Part shown: in pieces, positions 14,984 to 21,437 of the stretch
How positions within the stretch are numbered: the first letter of the stretch is position 1
Layout: every line of letters begins with the position of its first letter
Assembly: GCA_947466075.1 (NCBI GenBank)
Contig: CANIBP010000033.1
Span: 1-64,000 of the forward strand
Direction of reading: 5' to 3'
Origin: Verrucomicrobiaceae bacterium
GTDB taxonomy: Bacteria > Verrucomicrobiota > Verrucomicrobiia > Verrucomicrobiales > Verrucomicrobiaceae
DNA length: 64,000 nucleotides
Notes under the pieces: generated by a model
Seen by the model: only the letters and a program-made list of their open reading frames with translations
Databases searched by the model: none
What the model was told of the DNA's origin: nothing
Position numbers and translations under genes: made by a program

Positions 14984-16054
14984 ATGGCAAAGCAAACGAT
15001 CAACCTCGGCACAACTCCCGGCGACGGCAACGGCGACCCTTTGCGGGCGGCCCTCGACAAGGTCAACGACAATTTCGACGAGGTGTACGCGGGCATTGAC
15101 GGCAAGGCCGCGACGACACACGGGCACGCCATCGCCGACGTGACCGGCCTACAAGATGACCTCGACGGCAAGGCCGCGACGACACACGGGCACGCGATCG
15201 CCGACGTGACCGGCCTACAAGATGACCTCGACGGCAAGGCCGCAACGACACACGGGCACGCCATCGCCGACGTGACCGGCCTACAAGATGACCTCGACGG
15301 CAAGGCCGCGACGACACACGGGCACGCGATCGCCGACGTGACCGGCCTACAAGATGACCTCGACGGCAAACTCGCCAAGGCCGGCGGCACGCTCGAGGAG
15401 GACGCGGAGATTACTTTCGCGAACGGGTCAAAGCTCAAGGTCGGCACGACCGACGCCGGCACGGGTGGCGCCGGCGGCCTGGCCCAGGTTTGCTCGATAC
15501 AATACGAAAAGAAATGGGAGGCCGGTCTCACTTACACTTTGCAGCAAGACGGCGCCACGATCCGCACGGTACGCGACGCCATGAGCGCGCCAGGGGCCGG
15601 GCACGACGAAACGAAAGGTTTCGCCGTCGGCACGCGATGGATTGACGACAACGGCGACGTGTTTATTTGCCGCGACGCGACCGAGGCGACGGCGGTTTGG
15701 GAGGCCGTTTGTGATTGCGAGATAGGGGTCGCGCTTTCCGACGAGACGACCGACCTCGCGACCGGGACGGACGTCGTCAAGTTCTCGATGCCATTTGCGA
15801 TGTATGTCCGCGACCTTTTCCTTTGCTGCTCGACCGCCCCGACGGGGGCCGCGATCGCCGTCGAGGCTAAAGTCGGCGGGTCGGCTTTTGCCGGCGGCGA
15901 GATCCCGATCGACGCCTTTGATTCAATCGGTAATTCCGGCCTCGATTCCGGCCTTTTGGCGCGGGGCGCGGTGATTAGCTTCGACATGACGGCGGTCGGC
16001 TCAACGATCCCAGGGAAAGGTCTCAAGGTTTGGCTCAGGGGGTCGCGCCGATGA
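14984..16054 (+). CDS. Tail fibre protein with four 22-residue repeats
   Basis: 356 residues. The N-terminus contains INLGTTPGDGNGDPLRAALDKVNDNFDEVY, a common virion-attachment motif of tail fibres. Residues about 40-127 are four copies of a 22-residue unit (GKAATTHGHAIADVTGLQDD plus LD), a tail-fibre repeat that forms a beta-helical or triple-stranded shaft. The C-terminal region (about 150-356) has an FAVGTRWIDDNGDVFICRD segment and a beta-rich end (KFSMPFAMYVRDLFLCCSTAP...), probably the tip that contacts receptors. The next fibre gene starts at the stop (ATGA), so they are coupled. Confidence 0.8.
   Translation: MAKQTINLGTTPGDGNGDPLRAALDKVNDNFDEVYAGIDGKAATTHGHAIADVTGLQDDLDGKAATTHGHAIADVTGLQDDLDGKAATTHGHAIADVTGLQDDLDGKAATTHGHAIADVTGLQDDLDGKLAKAGGTLEEDAEITFANGSKLKVGTTDAGTGGAGGLAQVCSIQYEKKWEAGLTYTLQQDGATIRTVRDAMSAPGAGHDETKGFAVGTRWIDDNGDVFICRDATEATAVWEAVCDCEIGVALSDETTDLATGTDVVKFSMPFAMYVRDLFLCCSTAPTGAAIAVEAKVGGSAFAGGEIPIDAFDSIGNSGLDSGLLARGAVISFDMTAVGSTIPGKGLKVWLRGSRR
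15101..15364 (+). repeat. Four tandem 66-bp repeats in the tail fibre gene
   Basis: Units begin at 15,101, 15,167, 15,233 and 15,299, all starting GGCAAGGCCGC and almost identical. Units 1 and 3 carry CACGCCATCGCC where units 2 and 4 carry CACGCGATCGCC, so the array looks like a duplicated 132-bp pair. Unit 3 has one extra difference (GCAACG instead of GCGACG). Confidence 0.95.
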
Positions 16055-17481
16055 TTATCAACCCGTTTTTGTTTGCGACCGGCGGCGGGGGCGGCGGCTG
16101 GGAGCTCGCGCCCCTCGCTTTCATCGACTACACGACCCCCGGCGAGTCGCCACGGCTCAACGACGACGCGCAACCGTTCGGTACCGTCGAGAGCGCTCTC
16201 GCGGCGCTTTATGCGGAATATGGAAAGGGAACGTTGCACTTTTTGAGCGCGCCGGAAAGCATCACCCTCGCGGCCTCCGACTGGGAAAACGAGCTCACAC
16301 TAGAGGGCGAGGCAATCGGGGCACTTGAGTTAACAATCAACGCAGCTGGCGGCCTCGTGCTCAATGCGGACGTTGGAACATTTGATGTCGTTGTGGGGGC
16401 TGATGCGGTGAACTGGGGCACGCTCGGCGGGTCGGCCTCGATTGCCGCGCTGAATGTGACCTACGCGGGCGGCGGCGGCAACGGCGGCGTGCTCGAGCTC
16501 GACGGTGGCGTAGTAACCGGCGACGACGGCGCTGAGGTTAGCGGATACGGGGCAAATGGGAACGCAGGCAACGAGGCCAACGCAAACGGCGGCAACGGTA
16601 GCCCCGGTGAAAATGGATGGTCAGCCGGTCAGCTTACTTTAGCTGGAACGATAAGCGTCGGCGTTCTCACGGGCACCGGCGGCAACGGCGGCAATGGCGG
16701 CAATGGAGGCAACGGCGGCACGGCAACCGGCGGCAATGGCGGCAATGGCATAGATGGAACGGGCGGGGTTTCGACTTCATCCCCTCCAAACATCACGCTC
16801 GACTTGTCGCTTGTGGGGGGTGACGATTATGTTATTCGCTATCGGCTCAACGGCTCGTCGCTCGGGTCTTACCTTATTTTTAGCCAGACCGACCCCGGCG
16901 GCGGGGCTACTAACTGGGTCGATACTACGCAGAGCGCGGGCACGATCGCCGGTTTTCTTCAGTCATTTTTTGAGGACAATATTCTCCCTAGCCACGGCGA
17001 GCTTTATGTCAGTAACGCGAGCGGCATTTTAACGATTGAAAACTACGACGAGGGCGACTCTTATTCTCATGATTTCGAGATTCTCGACGGCACTTCACCC
17101 GAGGGCCTCGTTTCGGGTGGCGGTTCTGGAACCAGTGACCCCTACGTTATCAACGGCGGCAATGGCGGCAATGGCGGCGCAGCCTATGCGAACGGCGGCA
17201 ACGGCGGCAACGGCGGCAACGGCGGCGATGGTCTCATTGTGTACGGCGGCGAAGGTCGCATTGCGACGTTTAACGCTCTCGGCGGCGTGGGCGGAGATCC
17301 CGGCCTCGGCGGGTCGGCCGGATCTGCTACGGGCGGCGCTGGCGGTCTCGGCGGCATCGCCGGAGGCGCGGGAGATACCGCTTGGGTGGCCGGTAGCAAT
17401 GGGGGCGACGGTGAAAGCATCGCTGCGAATGGAAGCGATGGCGACCCGGGAGGCTCGGGCAGCAATGGCGCCTTAGCTTAG
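16051..17481 (+). CDS. Glycine/asparagine-rich fibre-like protein
   Basis: 476 residues from ATG 16,051, overlapping the preceding fibre stop. After ATGGGGGGWELAP, residues about 20-150 look like a right-handed beta-helix type head (ESALAALYAEYGKGTLHFLSAP... LELTINAAGGLVLNADVGTFDVVV). Two GGNGGNGG tracts (about 205-235 and 365-395) flank a compact domain (LDLSLVGGDDYVIRYRLNGSSLGSYLIF... SHDFEILDGTSPEGL), and a Gly/Ala-rich tail ends the protein. Polyglycine-II-like bundles with GGN repeats are known in phage fibre tips. A role in receptor binding is inferred; the next gene is a tail-tube paralogue. Confidence 0.65.
   Translation: MIINPFLFATGGGGGGWELAPLAFIDYTTPGESPRLNDDAQPFGTVESALAALYAEYGKGTLHFLSAPESITLAASDWENELTLEGEAIGALELTINAAGGLVLNADVGTFDVVVGADAVNWGTLGGSASIAALNVTYAGGGGNGGVLELDGGVVTGDDGAEVSGYGANGNAGNEANANGGNGSPGENGWSAGQLTLAGTISVGVLTGTGGNGGNGGNGGNGGTATGGNGGNGIDGTGGVSTSSPPNITLDLSLVGGDDYVIRYRLNGSSLGSYLIFSQTDPGGGATNWVDTTQSAGTIAGFLQSFFEDNILPSHGELYVSNASGILTIENYDEGDSYSHDFEILDGTSPEGLVSGGGSGTSDPYVINGGNGGNGGAAYANGGNGGNGGNGGDGLIVYGGEGRIATFNALGGVGGDPGLGGSAGSATGGAGGLGGIAGGAGDTAWVAGSNGGDGESIAANGSDGDPGGSGSNGALA
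16678..16750 (+). repeat. GGCAA(C/T) GGCGGC tract, first copy
   Basis: Nearly continuous repeats of the 9-base unit GGCAATGGC or GGCAACGGC, encoding GGN triplets in the fibre-like protein. The codon alternates AAC/AAT, and one unit has GGA. Such tracts can change length by slippage in steps of nine bases without a frameshift. Confidence 0.85.
17154..17229 (+). repeat. GGCAA(C/T) GGCGGC tract, second copy
   Basis: A second block of the same 9-base unit (GGCAACGGCGGC), interrupted once by a short Ala/Tyr segment (GCAGCCTATGCGAAC). It encodes the second GGN tract of the protein at 16,051. Confidence 0.85.
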
Positions 17482-17498
17482 TCGTCAACGGCGCAACT

Positions 17499-17566
17499 CG
17501 CGGGAGAGGTCTCCCGCGGGATGGCTCGAGGGTTATTTTCGAGCCTCAACTTGAGCCTCAACTCTT
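17499..17566 (+). other. Two stem-loops and an 11-bp direct repeat between fibre and tube genes
   Basis: CGCGGGAGA (17,499-17,507) pairs perfectly with TCTCCCGCG (17,510-17,518). A second hairpin pairs GGCTCGA (17,523-17,529) with TCGAGCC (17,539-17,545). GAGCCTCAACT then appears twice in tandem. There is no U-tract, so this is not a standard terminator; an mRNA stability or translation-control role for the intergenic gap 17,482-17,577 is possible. Confidence 0.5.
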
Positions 17567-17577
17567 AAATCAAACTT

Positions 17578-18270
17578 ATGCCGACCCCGACCTTTGCCTC
17601 GACCTACCTCCCCGACGACGTGCTTTTGCTCGGCGATGCGCAACCCGTTATCGGCACTGCCCTGCTTGGCGACGCCTACGGCAAAATTAAAAGCCTCTCG
17701 CTCAAACGCACGGGCGACGAGGAGGAGCTCACGAACGGCGCCGGCGGCCTTCGCGCTCACGTCATCAAAAAGCCCGGCGTTGACGCGACCCTCGAGGTTT
17801 GCTTCGACGCGACCGTGACGCCCCCAGCGCTGTACACGTTGATCTCGCTCCCGGTCCTCAATATCGCGGCGCGGGTCATGCCTGGCGTCGATATTAAGTA
17901 CGACGACGGCAAAGAGCGAACCATGTCAATCCCGGTCAAAATGTGGGACAGCCTACTCGACAAGCCGGCGTTCCGTCTCGACACGTTGACGGGTCTCTTT
18001 TACCTGCTCGACATTGGGATTCCCGAACCGACCGCGACCCCTGGCTCGGGTCAAGTGGTCTTGAACTGGGCCGACGTTGCCGACGCCGTGAGCTATGTCG
18101 TGCAAGTCTCAAGCGACGCCGGCGTGACCTGGGCAGGCCTGGCGACGCCGTCGCCCTCGGCCTACACGCACACGCTCACGACTGGGCAAACGCGGCACTA
18201 CCGGATCCGCGCGGTGAATGCCGACGGCTCGGGCGAGTGGTCCGCGACGGTGAGCGCGACCGCGGCTTAA
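17578..18270 (+). CDS. Tail-tube-like protein with C-terminal FN3-like domain
   Basis: 230 residues. The first ~145 match the 14,498 protein (shared GTALLGDAYG, KRTGDEEEL, LEVCFDATVTPP, MSIPVKMWDS). The last ~85 (PEPTATPGSGQVVLNWADVADAVSYVVQVSSDAG... YTHTLTTGQTRHYRIRAVNADGSGEWS) are an FN3 domain: W in strand B, a Y.V.V strand and YRIRAVN followed by G.GEWS. Tail-tube proteins with added Ig-like domains are known, for example gpV of lambda, where the domain decorates the tail surface. I infer this is the decorated tail-tube or a tail-tip version. It is separated from its paralogue by two fibre genes, which points to gene duplication. Confidence 0.7.
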   Translation: MPTPTFASTYLPDDVLLLGDAQPVIGTALLGDAYGKIKSLSLKRTGDEEELTNGAGGLRAHVIKKPGVDATLEVCFDATVTPPALYTLISLPVLNIAARVMPGVDIKYDDGKERTMSIPVKMWDSLLDKPAFRLDTLTGLFYLLDIGIPEPTATPGSGQVVLNWADVADAVSYVVQVSSDAGVTWAGLATPSPSAYTHTLTTGQTRHYRIRAVNADGSGEWSATVSATAA

Positions 18271-18303
18271 TTTGGGCCCTCAACCCTTCCGCCTTTTCTC
18301 ATC

Positions 18304-18684
18304 ATGAAAACTCTCTTGATCCTGCTCGCCGGCGCCCTGGCCTCGTGCGTCAACTTCACACGCGGCGACGCCGTGCAACTGGGCGCCAGTCTGGCGACGG
18401 CAAGCCTCAAGCTCGCCGCGCGGGCCGCGAGCGGTGAAACGCTCAACCTCAAGCGCGAGGTCGCCGTGATAGGCCTCGAGCTCGCCGGCGCCGCCGTCGC
18501 GAAGATCGAGTACAACGTCATGACGCCGGCGACGAGCTCGACGGCCGTCGTGAGCTCCTCGGCGAATGTGGCGCGCGCCATTATCGCCAAAGAGGCGCCG
18601 ACGCCAGCGCTCGAAGCGGCCGCGACCGCGATCGCGAGCCAGGCAACCGGGCACGCTTTGAAAAATCTCGAGCTCGCCAAATAA
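18304..18684 (+). CDS. Phage lipoprotein, 126 aa
   Basis: An N-terminal lipoprotein signal (MKTLLILLAGALASC, lipobox LASC, Cys15) and then an Ala-rich, helical body with low complexity (GASLATASLKLAARAASGETLNL... SSTAVVSSSANVARAIIAK). It lies two genes before the tail chaperone and next to a holin-like gene, so an outer-membrane spanin-type role is possible. Length (126) is longer than typical o-spanins. Another option is a lysogenic or envelope protein. Confidence 0.6.
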   Translation: MKTLLILLAGALASCVNFTRGDAVQLGASLATASLKLAARAASGETLNLKREVAVIGLELAGAAVAKIEYNVMTPATSSTAVVSSSANVARAIIAKEAPTPALEAAATAIASQATGHALKNLELAK

Positions 18685-18706
18685 ACCCCGACCCTTCCCT
18701 CGTCCC

Positions 18707-18955
18707 ATGATCCCGCTCAAGCCAGGCGTACACACTTCCGAATTTTGGACCGTTATTCTCAGCGGCCTGATGCTCACGACCATGAGTGCCTTGAGCCTCA
18801 CGACCTACACGTACGCGGCGGTCGGCGTGACGGTGCTCGGCCTCGTTTATAACATGATGCGCGGCAGCTTGAAAAACATTCAAGCCCAGGCCGAGGCCGA
18901 CCGGCTCAAGGCCGAGGCCGACCGGCTCAAGGCCGAGCTTCAACGGCCCGAATAG
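18707..18955 (+). CDS. Holin-like membrane protein
   Basis: 82 residues with two hydrophobic helices (FWTVILSGLMLTTMSALSL and YAAVGVTVLGLVYNMMRG) and a charged helical tail with two copies of ADRLKAE, produced by a 21-bp tandem repeat (18,896-18,916 and 18,917-18,937). Size, two membrane segments and a charged C-terminus fit class II phage holins. An endolysin-like gene lies 1.2 kb downstream and a lipoprotein immediately upstream, so this looks like a dispersed lysis module. Confidence 0.6.
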   Translation: MIPLKPGVHTSEFWTVILSGLMLTTMSALSLTTYTYAAVGVTVLGLVYNMMRGSLKNIQAQAEADRLKAEADRLKAELQRPE

Positions 18956-18978
18956 TTTCCCGCTTCCCTCCTCACTCC

Positions 18979-19452
18979 ATGACAACCCCAAACACTCCCG
19001 CGCGCCCGACGTTGACACAACTCGAGGCGAATCAACTCGTCTTTCTCGCCGGCGTCAAAGCCGAGCGCGACGCCAAAGCTCAAGGTTTGAGCGCCGAGGA
19101 CGGGGCGACCCTGCTCGACGCGGCAAGCGGCGGCGTCATTATCGGCGGCCTCAAATTTCCGCCGATTCATGGCGCGTTTATGCTCATGATGGACCGCGCG
19201 GCGGCCTTTGCCGAGAAACGGCGCGGTTTGAGCTCCGACTTTGGCGACATGGCCTCACTCGCGTTCATTCTGAAAAATCCCGAGCTCGCCTGGGAAATGT
19301 TGCGCAACGATGCGGCCGCCGAGATCTACGAGGAGACCGTGACGAGCTTCGCGCTCCATTTGTCCCTCGACGACCTCAAGAGCGTTGCCGACTGGGTCGC
19401 GTGTGAAATGAAACGTTTCTCGAGCCAGGCCGAGGCGACGCCGGGAAAGTAG
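18979..19452 (+). CDS. Tail assembly chaperone, short form (lambda gpG-like)
   Basis: 157 residues, soluble and helical (QLEANQLVFLAGVKAERDAKAQGL... SFALHLSLDDLKSVADWVACEMKRF). The gene ends CCG GGA AAG TAG: the heptamer GGGAAAG lies right before the stop and an open -1 frame follows for 126 codons. This is the layout of lambda gpG/gpGT, the tail-length chaperones, which use the same heptamer. The short form would be made by most ribosomes. Sequence similarity to gpG is not visible by eye; the call is from genetic architecture and tail context. Confidence 0.75.
   Translation: MTTPNTPARPTLTQLEANQLVFLAGVKAERDAKAQGLSAEDGATLLDAASGGVIIGGLKFPPIHGAFMLMMDRAAAFAEKRRGLSSDFGDMASLAFILKNPELAWEMLRNDAAAEIYEETVTSFALHLSLDDLKSVADWVACEMKRFSSQAEATPGK
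19443..19449 (+). other. Programmed -1 frameshift site GGGAAAG
   Basis: In the zero frame the heptamer reads G GGA AAG, and a -1 slip gives GGG AAA, so both tRNAs can re-pair. The zero-frame stop TAG follows at once (19,450-19,452). The -1 frame stays open to the stop at 19,829. GGGAAAG is also the lambda G-T slippery sequence. Confidence 0.8.
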
Positions 19453-19829
19453 TCGGCGGCCCCGCGCCGCGAACCGAGGACGAGCTTGCTCGGGCACTGT
19501 TTGACCTGGGCGGATCCCTCGAGGACGAGCACGGCGTCGGGTGGATTTTGACCCTTATCGAGGGGATGCGCGCCGAGTGGGGCTGTACGCTCAAGCGCGC
19601 GCTTTTCGAGGAGAGTCTCACGGCGGCCGTCGTACTATGGCCGGCGCTCCTCGCGCGGCATGGCGTCGAGGTCCATCGCTCGCCGGCCGACCGGGCCCGG
19701 CAAGAGGCAAAGGCCGCGAAAAAGGCCGAGATCGCGCGGCAGTACGACATTGTCCCGACGCCGCCGAGATCAAAGCGGGCGGTCGCAAGTAACGCGGGCG
19801 GCGAGGCCGGCGCGGGCGGCCCGCGATAG
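19449..19829 (+). CDS. Tail assembly chaperone, frameshift extension (lambda gpT-like part)
   Basis: This frame, shifted by -1 from the upstream gene, has no good start of its own near its beginning but runs open from the slippery site for 126 codons (VVGGPAPRTEDELARALFDLGG... GVGWILTLIEGMRAEWGCTLKRALFEESLTAAVVLWPALL). Joined to the 157-residue upstream product it gives about 283 residues; lambda gpGT is of very similar size. The extension would bind the tape-measure protein. No tape-measure gene follows, so that gene must be elsewhere. Confidence 0.75.
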   Translation, partial: VVGGPAPRTEDELARALFDLGGSLEDEHGVGWILTLIEGMRAEWGCTLKRALFEESLTAAVVLWPALLARHGVEVHRSPADRARQEAKAAKKAEIARQYDIVPTPPRSKRAVASNAGGEAGAGGPR

Positions 19830-19840
19830 CGTCGCGGACC

Positions 19841-20110
19841 ATGAGCGAACAAGCCAGGATCGAAGATTGCCGCGCCGACGTCCTCGTCGCCTTACACGCC
19901 CGACGCACGGGTGCCCATGAGGCCGCGACCGTGCGTACGGTGTTTCTACGCAACCGCGATTATACCCTCGGCGAGGTCGATGCCGCGCTCGAGGATCTCG
20001 AGCGGTTTCACTATGTCGAGAGCGCTTTCGAGTCGGCAATCTCGACCATTAAAGTCTGGCGCATTACCGGCGCCGGCATCATTTTCAAAGAGCGGGGGTT
20101 TAAGTCGTGA
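19841..20110 (+). CDS. Small winged-helix-like phage protein, 89 aa
   Basis: Reads RIEDCRADVLVALHARRTGAHEAATVRTVFLRNRDYTLGEVDAALEDLERFHYVESAF and closes with IKVWRITGAGIIFKERG. The succession of a helix, an HTH-like TLGEVDAALEDLE and a strand pair with an RIT..G motif suggests a winged helix. Mu-like phages usually carry one such small protein just before the terminase genes. The next gene starts with GTG overlapping this stop. Confidence 0.6.
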   Translation: MSEQARIEDCRADVLVALHARRTGAHEAATVRTVFLRNRDYTLGEVDAALEDLERFHYVESAFESAISTIKVWRITGAGIIFKERGFKS

Positions 20111-20715
20111 GCGCGGCAACCGTCACACTCACGGCCGAGCGCCTGGGCGAGCTTTTGATCCGCGAGGCGGCCCGCTTTGTCGGCCTTCGTGAGGTCAAAC
20201 CAAACGCCGACTGGGACAACCCAAAGACCCCCGGCGCCGACGCGGATCTCGCGCGCGAGCTCCGCGACCTGATGCGGCCGACGCCCTGGGCGCCAGGGTG
20301 GGCGTACTGCATTGCTTTTGTCGAGGGCATGGTCCGCAAGACCTTTTCCCGGCTCGCACTCACGCCGGCCGAGGCCGACAAGGTCCTCGACGTTCTCGGG
20401 CCGCACGTTTTGACGACCTTCCGCAAGTTCAAGGCCCTCGGCCTCGTCACGCCGACGCCGGTCCCTGGCGCGATCTGGCTCGCCCAGCATGGCGCGAGCG
20501 AGAACGGGCACGCCGGCCTTGTGACGAGTATCGCGCGCCTCTCGCCGACCGTGAGCACGATCGAGGCAAACACGGCCCTCGACTCGCGGGACCCGGCCAA
20601 AGACCGCGAGGGCGACTGGATAACGACGCGCGCCTTTCTCGCCGGCGGCCGCGGCACTTTGCGGACCCTTGGCTTTGTCTCGCCGGCGGCCCTCCTCAAA
20701 CTTCTCTCGACCTAA
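20107..20715 (+). CDS. CHAP/NlpC-P60-like endolysin
   Basis: 202 residues. The N-terminal helix (LIREAARFVGLREV) is followed by PWAPGWAYCIAFVEG with a cysteine in the position of the CHAP nucleophile, then PGAIWLAQHG and ENGHAGLVTSI with a histidine, and TIEANT with a polar third residue. This is the C, H, E/N order of CHAP peptidases, which cut peptidoglycan stem peptides or cross-bridges. It starts at GTG overlapping the preceding gene and lies between tail chaperone and terminase genes. No signal peptide, so export would depend on the holin. It could alternatively be a virion-associated lysin. Confidence 0.72.
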   Translation: MSAATVTLTAERLGELLIREAARFVGLREVKPNADWDNPKTPGADADLARELRDLMRPTPWAPGWAYCIAFVEGMVRKTFSRLALTPAEADKVLDVLGPHVLTTFRKFKALGLVTPTPVPGAIWLAQHGASENGHAGLVTSIARLSPTVSTIEANTALDSRDPAKDREGDWITTRAFLAGGRGTLRTLGFVSPAALLKLLST

Positions 20716-20718
20716 CTC

Positions 20719-21435
20719 ATGGCCCGAACCGGAAAAATTGCCCGCCTTCCCCTCTCGATCCGCGAGGAGCTCAATGAGCGCCTCAACGAGAACGAGAACG
20801 GGCAAACCCTGCTCGCCTGGCTCAACGGCCTCGGCGCCGTCAAGGAACGAATCAACGACCCAAAAAGCGGCTGGGACGGGCAACCCGTCAACGACGCAAA
20901 CTTGAGCTTGTGGCGCGCGGGCGGTTTCGTCGAGTGGCTCGCCGACCGGGAGAAAATTCACCGGGTCGAGAAATTGAGCGAGCTCTCGCTCCGACTGGCG
21001 CAAGCCAGCGGCGGCAACCTTTCCGAGGGCCTGCTCGCGATCGCGGCCGGCAAGCTACAAGAGGCGCTCGAGGCCGACGCCGAGATCGAGATCGACGAAA
21101 ACGGCAAGGAAACCTTGACCGGGGTCTCGATCGACAAACTCACGGCGGCCGTCGCCAAAATCCGCGGGATGGAACTCGAGGCGCAAAAGCTCGCGGTGAA
21201 AAAGGTCGAGGTCGATCAAAAGGGCCAGGCCCTCGAGCTCGAGATCAAAAAGTTTCGTCGATCGACGGCCGAGCTTTTCATTGACTGGGCCGCCGACGAG
21301 GAGGCGCGGAAAATCGCCCTGGGCAACGAGACCCGCGACAACAAGGTCGCGAAGCTCGTCCAGCTATGGTTTGGCGAAATGCCCGAGAATATCGGGCCGG
21401 CTGAATTCAGAAAGCCGAAGGGGGCGGCCGCCTAG
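20719..21435 (+). CDS. Terminase small subunit, Mu gp27-like (DUF3486)
   Basis: 238 residues beginning MARTGKIARLPLSIREELNERLNENENGQTLLAWLNGLGAVKERI, the conserved DUF3486 opening with a short HTH, then QPVNDANLSLWRAGGFVEWLAD. The rest is helical coiled coil (AAVAKIRGMELEAQKLAVKKVEVDQKGQALELEIKKF). In Mu gp27 acts with the large subunit in headful packaging. The large subunit follows by two bases. Confidence 0.88.
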   Translation: MARTGKIARLPLSIREELNERLNENENGQTLLAWLNGLGAVKERINDPKSGWDGQPVNDANLSLWRAGGFVEWLADREKIHRVEKLSELSLRLAQASGGNLSEGLLAIAAGKLQEALEADAEIEIDENGKETLTGVSIDKLTAAVAKIRGMELEAQKLAVKKVEVDQKGQALELEIKKFRRSTAELFIDWAADEEARKIALGNETRDNKVAKLVQLWFGEMPENIGPAEFRKPKGAAA

Positions 21436-21437
21436 CC

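Noticed and set aside
15101..15364. Possible CRISPR array
   Set aside because: The repeats are contiguous in frame with the fibre gene, 66 bp with no variable spacers, and encode a known type of tail-fibre repeat.
16678..17229. Possible diversity-generating retroelement target or phase-variable locus
   Set aside because: No reverse transcriptase gene and no template repeat were seen in the window. Only the simple GGN repeats remain, which I report as such.
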